A DNA stretch of 6,246 nucleotides from assembly GCA_937915285.1 (NCBI GenBank), contig CALDNG010000041.1, positions 1 through 6,246 of the forward strand, in the 5' to 3' direction. This stretch comes from an uncultured Desulfomonile sp. (lineage in GTDB: Bacteria; Desulfobacterota; Desulfomonilia; Desulfomonilales; Desulfomonilaceae). Numbering within the stretch: the stretch's first letter is position 1; each line of letters starts with the position of its first letter. This document shows positions 1 to 4,360 of this stretch, in pieces. A program made the position numbers and the translations under genes. The notes below the pieces were generated by a model. It saw nothing but the letters and a program-made list of their open reading frames with translations, did not search any database and was not told the DNA's origin.

Positions 1-76
1 TTCAGCTCCTGCGATGGCCGCGCTATTGTTATTTGACAGGAAGAAAGCGCACGCTCTTCCAAGTTCTGATGACTAA
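1..76 (+). CDS. Tat-signal-like small protein, array copy 1 (5' partial)
   Basis: This is the 3' end of a small gene cut by the window edge. The frame starts at base 2 and reads SAPAMAALLLFDRKKAHA, then the tail LPSSDD and TAA at 74-76. It matches the hydrophobic core and AHA motif of the complete copy at 226-411, so the missing 5' part very probably carried the same acidic arm and RRDFLKK motif. The first 55 bases are identical to 670-724 of copy 3, whereas copy 2 differs from both at seven positions over this stretch. The six-residue tail is unlike those of the other copies. If the AHA motif is a signal peptidase site, cleavage would release only this hexapeptide. The role is unknown. Whether the start codon is intact cannot be seen here. 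Confidence 0.75.
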   Translation, partial: SAPAMAALLLFDRKKAHALPSSDD

Positions 77-77
77 G

Positions 78-153
78 ACTCCAAAATTCGTTTTAAGAGC
101 CCTGAAAAAGTATATATAGTCACTAGATTCGAATATGTTGAGTTTTTTGGAGT
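78..153 (+). repeat. Conserved inverted repeat in spacer 1 (possible long hairpin)
   Basis: ACTCCAAAA at 78-86 is the exact reverse complement of TTTTGGAGT at 145-153, and the arms enclose 58 nt. The left arm starts two bases after the stop codon of copy 1. The same pair recurs in spacer 2 although the sequence between the arms has diverged, which hints at a constrained RNA or DNA structure. It could be a weak terminator or a processing site, but no run of T follows the right arm. Confidence 0.4.
111..119 (+). promoter_or_regulatory. Possible -10 element (TATATATAG) upstream of copy 2
   Basis: TATATATAG is kept in both spacers (also at 446-454) about 107 bp before the start position of the following copy, within a conserved stretch GAAAAAGTATATATAGTCAC. 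It resembles a -10 box, but no sequence like TTGACA lies at the proper distance upstream. Conservation may simply reflect the recent duplication. Confidence 0.22.
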
Positions 154-225
154 GAGAATCTCCAGAATTTTTGTCAGTAGTTGGAGTCTCCGTTTCTGCA
201 ACATGGCCCTTGGGAGGAAACAAAC

Positions 226-411
226 ATGAAACAGGATGAACAAAACTCATTTGAAAACAAAACATCAGTTGATGAATCGCAATTGTCGGACGAGCGCCGC
301 GATTTCCTAAAGAAATGTGGTAAATTTGCAATGTATTCAGCCCCCGCGATGGCTGCGCTCCTGTTATTTGATAGCAAGAAAGCGCACGCTGAAGATTCGA
401 GTCGAAACTAA
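226..411 (+). CDS. Small Tat-signal-like protein, array copy 2 (intact, 61 aa)
   Basis: The start is ATG at 226, preceded by a strong ribosome binding site GGGAGG (212-217) eight bases away. An in-frame TTG at 181 would add 15 residues but has no such site. Residues 1-22 form a polar acidic arm. R24-R25-D-F-L-K-K matches the twin-arginine translocation consensus (S/T)RRxFLK, residues 34-48 are the short hydrophobic stretch (FAMYSAPAMAALLLF), and K51-K52 precede A53-H54-A55, a good signal peptidase I site. Only six residues (EDSSRN) follow. The protein is therefore a nearly bare Tat signal peptide without cargo. Lysines just before an AxA site are typical of Tat signals that avoid Sec. Alternatives are a membrane-held mini-protein, a signalling peptide, or a modified-peptide precursor whose leader resembles a Tat signal. 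I recognise the signal type but not a named family. Confidence 0.85.
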   Translation: MKQDEQNSFENKTSVDESQLSDERRDFLKKCGKFAMYSAPAMAALLLFDSKKAHAEDSSRN

Positions 412-412
412 G

Positions 413-487
413 ACTCCAAAATTCGTTTCGAGAGCCCTGAAAAAGTATATATAGTCACAAGATTCGAATGTGTTGGGGTTTTGGAGT
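413..487 (+). repeat. Conserved inverted repeat in spacer 2 (possible long hairpin)
   Basis: ACTCCAAAA at 413-421 pairs exactly with TTTTGGAGT at 479-487, with 57 nt between the arms. It is the counterpart of the 78-153 repeat and again starts two bases after a stop codon. The bases just before the right arm differ (GTTGGGG here, GTTGAGTT there), yet the arm itself is unchanged. Confidence 0.4.
446..454 (+). promoter_or_regulatory. Possible -10 element (TATATATAG) upstream of copy 3
   Basis: This is the counterpart of 111-119 in the second spacer, at the same place relative to the next coding block. No convincing -35 partner is visible, so the call rests on the AT-rich core and its retention in both spacers. 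Confidence 0.2.
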
Positions 488-559
488 ATGAATCTCCGGA
501 AATTTTGTCAGTAGTGTGGGTATCCATGTCTGCAACATCGCCCTTGGGAGGAATCAACC

Positions 560-739
560 AAGAAACAGGACGAACAGAGTTCAATTGAACACAAAACATC
601 AGTTGATGAATCGCAATTGTCGGACGAGCGCCGCGATTTCCTGAAGAAATGCGGCAAATTTGCGATGTATTCAGCTCCTGCGATGGCCGCGCTATTGTTA
701 TTTGACAGGAAGAAAGCGCACGCTGACTCTAAAGTTTAG
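560..739 (+). pseudogene. Tat-signal-like small protein, array copy 3 (start codon lost)
   Basis: The reading frame is intact from the start position to TAG at 737-739 and gives the same layout as copy 2: acidic arm, RRDFLKKCGKFAMYSAPAM, hydrophobic core, DRKKAHA, then a four-residue tail DSKV. The ribosome binding site GGGAGG (546-551) and its eight-base spacing are also kept. However, the codon at 560-562 is AAG instead of ATG. The frame is open upstream to a TAG at 512-514 and contains no ATG, GTG or TTG there, only CTG at 530. Later in-frame possibilities are ATT at 584, TTG at 617 and ATG at 665, all without a good ribosome binding site, and the last would lose the RR motif. It is most likely silent or poorly translated, although rare-start initiation cannot be excluded. 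Within the RR-to-AHA block, 10 of 11 base differences from copy 2 are synonymous, so the loss of the start looks recent. Confidence 0.75.
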
Positions 740-912
740 TAACCTTGACAGTCCCAGTAGATCTTGATCCGTTGTGACTTGAACAGAGTGCATTTCCCCC
801 TCAAAGTGGCTTATGGTATCATCAATTTGGTTCTATTCGATTCAGGCCGCCTGTTCAAAATGATTGAGGCGACATGGATTTTGCCAATTCCTTAGCCTTA
901 TGCTAGAAATTC
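740..912 (+). other. Intergenic region before the radical SAM gene
   Basis: No RNA gene or convincing promoter is seen. TTGACA at 745-750 is a perfect -35 hexamer, but nothing like TATAAT lies 16-18 bases further on. A ten-codon frame starts with ATG at 874 behind GAGG (866-869) and ends at TAG 904-906, nine bases short of the next gene's start and in its frame. It might be a leader peptide. CAGG-CCG-CCTG at 843-853 is a minor inverted repeat. There is no cobalamin riboswitch signature. Confidence 0.35.
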
Positions 913-2586
913 GTGATGACACCCGGAAACGAAAAGGGCGCATTTCGCAAAATATGGTCTGACCAGTTACGCATAGCCCTGGTTTACCCGAATTCCTACC
1001 GTTTAGGCATGTCAAACCTGGGCTTCCAGCATGTCTATCGTCTTCTCAATTCCTCGGACAGGTTCGTAGCGGAAAGATTTTTTTTAGAACCTCCGGTCGA
1101 ATCAAAAACAAGACCAAAATCGCTTCCGAAACTTTTGTCGCTTGAGTCATCCAGGCCCCTCAGGGATTTCCACGTCATAGCCTTCAGCCTTCCGTTTGAA
1201 AATGATTACCTGAATGCGCCGCTGATCCTGAATATGGGCCGGGTAGAGCCTCTGTCCCGTAACAGGTCATCTTCTGACCCGATAGTCCTGGCAGGTGGGG
1301 TATCAGTATCAATGAATCCGGAGCCATTAGCCGCCTTCATGGATCTGTTTCACGTTGGTGAAATATATGATGTGGAGGCTCCGGGAGGCCTTTTCAGGCT
1401 CATTGCCGAGATTATCCTTGAATATGGGCCGGGAGTTGACAGGGATTTCCTTTTTGAAAGCCTGAAGCAATGCCCCGGTGTTTATATCCCATCCGCCTAT
1501 GAATTTGTTTCTGATGGCAAAGGGCTGATAGACTCGATCACCGTCCTGGACGGATATCCGGAGAAGATCAAGGCTCTCAAGGCGGACTGGGAGAATTGTG
1601 AGATGCCCAGATCTGTCATCACATCTCCGGACCTGGAATTCTCTGACACCTGTCTGGTCGAAATCAATCGTGGCTGCTCAAGGAAATGCCGTTTTTGCGC
1701 GGCGGGTTGGATTCATTCACCCGTTCGTTACAGACGCTTCGAGGCCATCACGCCAATAATAAACGAGGCAATGGCCTCAGGCCTAAGACTCGGACTGGTA
1801 GGCTCGGATCTGGCCAATCATCCTCAACTACAAGATATCATAGCGTTTATACTTGAAGGCGGTGGAAAATTCTCTTTGTCATCCATTAGGCCCGAGGGTA
1901 TGAGCGAATTTATGATAGACGCTCTTCTGAAGACCGGACAGAAAACCGCAACTTTGGCGCCTGAAACAGCCACGCCGAGGATGAAAAACGTGATAGGCAA
2001 ACGAATACCACCTGAGACATTTTATGGAATAATTGCGCGGCTTGTTGAAGCAGGTATTCCGAACATTCGTTTGTATTTCATGATAGGCCTGCCGGTTGAG
2101 AAAGATGATGACGTTCAGGAAATAGTGGATTTTGCGCTTGAATGCAGGTCGATATTTGTGGAAGCATCCAGGAAAAGGGGGCGTATCGGCGTCTTGTCCA
2201 TTCAAGTTAACCCTTTCATCCCAAAACCATGGACTCCATTTCAGTGGTCCGCTCTAATTGGCAAGGATTCTCTGGAGAGGCGGATCGAAATTCTGAGAAA
2301 GGGCCTTGGAAAGGTGAGCAATCTCTCATTACGCATTGAGTATGGGCGTGATTTCCTGATGCAGGCCCTCCTTTCGAGGGCTGATAGAAACCTTGGGGAA
2401 GCCCTGCTCGGCGATACCAGACCCTCAAAATTGACTGCGCAGAGTCTCGAACGTGCAGGTGTCGATGTTCAGAGGTATGTTTACCGTGAGCGTGGAGAGA
2501 CGGAAATTTTCCCGTGGGACATTGTTGATCACGGCACAGATAAAAAGGTATTATGGAAAATTTACAGGGACTCTCTGAAATCTTGA
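913..2586 (+). CDS. B12-binding-type radical SAM protein (MiaB-like fold, 557 aa)
   Basis: It probably binds a [4Fe-4S] cluster and S-adenosylmethionine to start radical chemistry; the substrate is unknown. The cluster motif CxxxCxxC is C255-SRK-C259-RF-C262 within LVEINRGCSRKCRFCAAG. Residues about 20-160 resemble the cobalamin-binding-like N-terminal domain of the uncharacterised radical SAM families related to TIGR03960 (YPNSYRLGMSNLGFQ at 25-39, LAGGVSVSMNPEPLAAFMDLFHVGE at 126-150), but the cobalamin-coordinating DxHxxG histidine is not visible. Further radical SAM landmarks are the IRPEGM segment (325-330), APETATPRMK (349-358), FMIGLPVE (389-396) and the MiaB-like FIPKPWTPFQW (435-445). 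It ends after the radical SAM part and lacks the C-terminal domain of the longer fused relatives. The start is GTG 913 or ATG 916; TAG 904 blocks extension and neither has a clear ribosome binding site. The ferredoxin gene follows after 20 bp, so the two probably form an operon. Confidence 0.85.
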   Translation: MMTPGNEKGAFRKIWSDQLRIALVYPNSYRLGMSNLGFQHVYRLLNSSDRFVAERFFLEPPVESKTRPKSLPKLLSLESSRPLRDFHVIAFSLPFENDYLNAPLILNMGRVEPLSRNRSSSDPIVLAGGVSVSMNPEPLAAFMDLFHVGEIYDVEAPGGLFRLIAEIILEYGPGVDRDFLFESLKQCPGVYIPSAYEFVSDGKGLIDSITVLDGYPEKIKALKADWENCEMPRSVITSPDLEFSDTCLVEINRGCSRKCRFCAAGWIHSPVRYRRFEAITPIINEAMASGLRLGLVGSDLANHPQLQDIIAFILEGGGKFSLSSIRPEGMSEFMIDALLKTGQKTATLAPETATPRMKNVIGKRIPPETFYGIIARLVEAGIPNIRLYFMIGLPVEKDDDVQEIVDFALECRSIFVEASRKRGRIGVLSIQVNPFIPKPWTPFQWSALIGKDSLERRIEILRKGLGKVSNLSLRIEYGRDFLMQALLSRADRNLGEALLGDTRPSKLTAQSLERAGVDVQRYVYRERGETEIFPWDIVDHGTDKKVLWKIYRDSLKS

Positions 2587-2606
2587 GAATAAAAGGAACT
2601 TCTGGC

Positions 2607-2792
2607 ATGTACTTTCCGGTTATAGACAGGAAAAAGTGTAATAATTGTAAGGCCTGCGCCTACATCTGCCCAAAGCATGTTTTTGACGCCGACTCAGAAA
2701 TGATTGAGGTTGCTGATCCAACGAACTGCAACGGTTGTCAGGCATGTGTGGCTGAATGTCCTGAGGACGCCATCAGGGTCGATGAATTATGA
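2607..2792 (+). CDS. 2[4Fe-4S] ferredoxin (61 aa)
   Basis: This is a small soluble electron carrier. Two complete CxxCxxCxxxCP motifs (CNNCKACAYICP and CNGCQACVAECP) each supply ligands for a [4Fe-4S] cluster in the classic clostridial-type two-cluster layout. I place the start at ATG 2607, which has AGGA at 2594-2597 with nine bases spacing and gives the usual compact N terminus MYFPVIDRKKC. An in-frame ATG at 2553 would give 79 aa and overlap the upstream gene by 34 bp, but its AAAGG is only four bases away. The gene lies 20 bp after the radical SAM stop on the same strand, so co-transcription is likely. The ferredoxin could reduce the radical SAM cluster, a role inferred from position only. 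It could equally serve general electron transfer. Confidence 0.93.
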   Translation: MYFPVIDRKKCNNCKACAYICPKHVFDADSEMIEVADPTNCNGCQACVAECPEDAIRVDEL

Positions 2793-2803
2793 CAAAACCT
2801 GTA

Positions 2804-2829
2804 GATTCCATTGATAATGAATCTCTTTT
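2804..2829 (+). terminator. Weak possible terminator after the ferredoxin gene
   Basis: GATTC at 2804-2808 and GAATC at 2819-2823, extended by ATT/AAT, form an eight-pair AT-rich stem with one bulged C and a GAT loop. It is followed by TCTTTTA and sits 12 bases after the ferredoxin stop. The stem is weak and the T stretch is interrupted. A second imperfect pair TCTCT/AGAGA follows directly. Confidence 0.3.
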
Positions 2830-2923
2830 ATGTTTAATAGAGAATCGCATTGGAACAGATAGTTTTTGTACGCAATAGCAAGAAATTACAAAATTGTATT
2901 GAAGCACATACTGGAGGGAAAGG

Positions 2924-3445
2924 ATGTCTGACAAGAACTCGGTTGTCGGTGTTTATGAAACCCATCAACAGGCTGAGGATGCGATCAGGGAGCTTCAGAA
3001 ATCCGGTTTTGACATGAAAAAGCTTTCGATTGTGGGGAAGGATTATCACACAGAGGAGCATGTAGTTGGTTATTACAACCTCGGTGAGAGAATGAAGTCC
3101 TGGGGAAAGCTTGGCGCCTTTTGGGGTGGAATATGGGGATTTCTGTTTGGCGCAGCCTTTTTCTTCATTCCAGGCGTGGGGCCGGTCGCTGTTGGAGGCC
3201 CACTTGTGAGCTGGATCGTCGGCGCTCTCGAGGGAGCAGTGGTTGTTGGTGGTTTAAGCGCCCTTGGAGCCGGGCTTTTCAGCATCGGTATCCCGAAAGA
3301 CAGCATAATCAAATACGAGACCCAGATAAAGGCCGACAAGTTCGTAGTCGTCACGCACGGTTCAGAAGATGAAATGAAGAAGGCCTATGAAATTCTTGCC
3401 AAGACCAGCGCTACCGAAATAAATCAGCACTTGCAATCGTCCTAA
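2924..3445 (+). CDS. Glycine-rich membrane protein, general stress protein 17M/YflT-like (173 aa)
   Basis: Residues about 6-45 (VVGVYETHQQAEDAIRELQKSGF, then KKLSIVG) match the short alpha/beta domain of the YflT/general stress protein 17M-like family, in which a protein partitions into a ferredoxin-like N-terminal part and often a membrane segment. Residues about 62-122 are hydrophobic and very rich in glycine (GAFWGGIWGFLFGAAFFFIPGV, then GALEGAVVVGG), consistent with two tightly packed membrane helices of the glycine-zipper kind. The tail (124-160) returns to a soluble domain with IIKYETQIKADKFVVVTHGS. The start is ATG 2924 with GGAGG at 2913-2917, six bases away, a strong site. The 131-bp gap from the ferredoxin suggests a separate transcript. 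Members are linked to stress responses, but the biochemical role is not known. No signal peptide is seen. Confidence 0.75.
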   Translation: MSDKNSVVGVYETHQQAEDAIRELQKSGFDMKKLSIVGKDYHTEEHVVGYYNLGERMKSWGKLGAFWGGIWGFLFGAAFFFIPGVGPVAVGGPLVSWIVGALEGAVVVGGLSALGAGLFSIGIPKDSIIKYETQIKADKFVVVTHGSEDEMKKAYEILAKTSATEINQHLQSS

Positions 3446-3498
3446 AAAAACACAAGCCGGATTCAGCCCTGGCGCCGGTGTGTAGTGGCTGAGTCCGG
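3444..3498 (-). terminator. Intrinsic terminator for the perR side, possibly bidirectional
   Basis: CCGGATTCAGCC (3457-3468) and GGCTGAGTCCGG (3487-3498) form a 12-pair stem with one G-T pair and an 18-nt loop. Read leftward, the stem is followed after six bases by seven T (the A run at 3444-3450), which fits an intrinsic terminator for the leftward perR transcript ending at 3605. Read rightward there is no T run, but the strong stem directly follows the stop of the stress-protein gene and may slow or stabilise that transcript end. Confidence 0.65.
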
Positions 3499-3604
3499 AA
3501 GCCGTTTGAAATTGGTGGCTGGCCTTAGAACCAAGTTGTTTTTTGAAATGCCTGTATCGGTCTCAGGTCCTGCAATCCTGAGGTGTTAAGCGCCAACCCA
3601 CATC

Positions 3605-4099
3605 TCAGGCGTCTTCGGAACGACGGCCGGCCATGCTTGACCTGGGAATGACACGCAGGCTGCGTTTTTTCTTTTTCGCTGAACACTTGGCGCAGACACC
3701 GACCATCTGGGATGCCCTTATATTTAAATCACCCCAGTGTTTTACCTCTTCCGGAAGACTCAATTCATCAAATTCCGGCCACCAGAAATCGGTAACAGTG
3801 TTGCATTCCGTACAGATCAGGTGATGATGAGGCGCCATATTGGCGTCAAACCTTGATTTGTCGTCAACTACCGCAACCTTGAACAAAAGCCCCCACCTTT
3901 CCAAGGATGAAAGGGTCCTGTAAACGGTGTCAAGCGATATCGTAGGCAGTTTTGCCCTCACGGTATGATAAATGTCCTCTGCTGACGGGTGCTCTTTGCT
4001 ATGCAAGGCCACCCGATAAATTTCAAGCCTTTGCGGAGTCACCTTTATGCGGTGATCGCGGCAGACCTTCCTGAAGTTCTCTACTGTATCTGCTTTCAC
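3605..4099 (-). CDS. perR: PerR-type Fur-family peroxide-responsive repressor (164 aa)
   Basis: It is a cytoplasmic metal-dependent DNA-binding repressor of the Fur superfamily. The N-terminal winged helix includes KVTPQRLEIYRVAL and TISLDTVYRTLSSLERWGL. The dimer domain has RFDANMAPHHHLICTECNTVTDF and VGVCAKC. All residues used by Bacillus subtilis PerR appear at the same numbers: regulatory-metal ligands H37, D85, H91, H93 and D104, and structural zinc cysteines C96, C99, C136 and C139. Aspartate at 104 is the residue associated with peroxide-sensing PerR rather than Fur. A basic extension KKKKRSLRVIPRSSMAGRR makes it about 20 residues longer than typical PerR. The start is GTG at 4099 with GAAGG 11 bases upstream; no other start in frame keeps the DNA-binding domain. 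Palindromes just upstream suggest autoregulation. A different metal specificity within the family remains possible. Confidence 0.9.
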   Translation of the reverse strand: MKADTVENFRKVCRDHRIKVTPQRLEIYRVALHSKEHPSAEDIYHTVRAKLPTISLDTVYRTLSSLERWGLLFKVAVVDDKSRFDANMAPHHHLICTECNTVTDFWWPEFDELSLPEEVKHWGDLNIRASQMVGVCAKCSAKKKKRSLRVIPRSSMAGRRSEDA

Positions 4100-4131
4100 T
4101 TTAAATCTAACCTTCTGTTTTTATGTTCCAT

Positions 4132-4151
4132 TGTAAAGCTTATGATTTACA
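4132..4151 (-). promoter_or_regulatory. Palindromic operator candidate TGTAAA-N8-TTTACA
   Basis: TGTAAA (4132-4137) and TTTACA (4146-4151) are perfect inverted hexamers separated by eight bases, about 35-50 bp upstream of the perR start. The AT-rich dyad is compatible with a Fur/PerR-type site but does not match the B. subtilis PerR box closely. It shares its right half with the next palindrome. Confidence 0.4.
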
Positions 4152-4160
4152 TTTATGTAA
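4147..4160 (-). promoter_or_regulatory. Palindromic operator candidate TTACAT-TT-ATGTAA
   Basis: TTACATTTATGTAA is a perfect 6-2-6 inverted repeat overlapping the neighbouring dyad by five bases. Its compact AT-rich form is the most PerR/Fur-box-like of the three palindromes in this leader. It would lie between or over promoter elements read leftward (see 4165-4170). Confidence 0.45.
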
Positions 4161-4163
4161 CTG

Positions 4164-4183
4164 TTGTCAAATCTTTTTGACAA
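4164..4183 (-). promoter_or_regulatory. Perfect 8-4-8 inverted repeat containing a TTGACA -35 candidate for perR
   Basis: TTGTCAAATCTTTTTGACAA has eight-base arms TTGTCAAA and TTTGACAA around TCTT. On the minus strand, TTGACA at 4170-4165 is a perfect -35 hexamer; about 17 bases on lies AATCAT (4147-4142), a weak -10 inside the adjoining palindromes. This makes the stretch the likely perR promoter with overlapping operator dyads. The element could instead be a binding site for another regulator. Confidence 0.45.
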
Positions 4184-4360
4184 ATGAACGTGGGTAAACC
4201 GTCAATTCTTTACAATTTCAATGCAATAACCGTTTGTGTTGTCGATTTTATTCTGGCCCGTCATAGCCGTAACCTATCCATCTGATGAGATTGCATTGGC
4301 AGTTCAAATACTGGACATTGCCATTATTCTGCCGGACTGTTAGTCAGGTTTACTTATCTT
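4184..4360. other. Intergenic region between the dehydratase-type gene and the perR promoter
   Basis: No gene is supported here. A 33-codon plus-strand frame (4184-4285) has no ribosome binding site. Downstream of the leftward gene ending at 4361 I find only weak inverted repeats, such as TGGCA (4297-4301) with TGCCA (4319-4323), and no T run, so a clear terminator is not visible. Confidence 0.4.

Larger units (their letters stand above)
1..724 (+). repeat. Tandem array of a ~335-bp gene-plus-spacer unit (3 copies, first one partial)
   Basis: Three related copies of a small gene and its upstream spacer follow one another in the same orientation. The stop codons of copies 1 and 2 are 335 bp apart (74 and 409), and the start positions of copies 2 and 3 are 334 bp apart (226 and 560). 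Landmarks repeated in order are TAAGACTCCAAAATTCG after the stop (74 and 409), TATATATAG (111 and 446), TCTGCAACAT, CCCTTGGGAGGAA before the start, and the RRDFLKK...KKAHA coding block. Similarity stops right after the third coding block (about 724), since no further TAAGACTCC motif follows it. The array runs off the left edge, so more copies may lie upstream. No transposase or flanking target-site signature is visible. Confidence 0.93.

Noticed and set aside
29..599. Minus-strand frames of 63-100 aa opposite the Tat-like array
   Set aside because: They exist only because the opposite strand codes; the plus-strand frame has a ribosome binding site, a recognisable signal layout and a synonymous substitution pattern. 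The minus frames have none of these.
1..739. CRISPR array
   Set aside because: The repeat unit is about 335 bp and contains a coding frame; there are no short direct repeats with uniform spacers.
740..912. Cobalamin riboswitch upstream of the B12-type radical SAM gene
   Set aside because: The gap is too short and none of the conserved riboswitch segments or supporting helices could be found.
1879..2608. Long minus-strand open frames inside the radical SAM gene
   Set aside because: The plus frame carries unmistakable radical SAM motifs throughout this stretch; the reverse frames show no known motif or start signal.
2850..2880. Sigma-54 or sigma-70 promoter for the stress-protein gene
   Set aside because: TTGGAA at 2850 is the best -35, but the -10 position reads CAATAG, and the GG/GC spacing needed for sigma-54 is absent.
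3073..3372. Open frames on both strands within the stress-protein gene
   Set aside because: They overlap the glycine-rich coding region in other frames and are products of its GC-rich codons.
3562..3582. CTCAGG/CCTGAG hairpin as a terminator
   Set aside because: The six-pair stem has no T run on either strand, and a much better inverted repeat lies at 3457-3498.
4184..4285. Possible 33-codon plus-strand gene
   Set aside because: No ribosome binding site; it starts inside the arm of a palindrome and encodes nothing recognisable.
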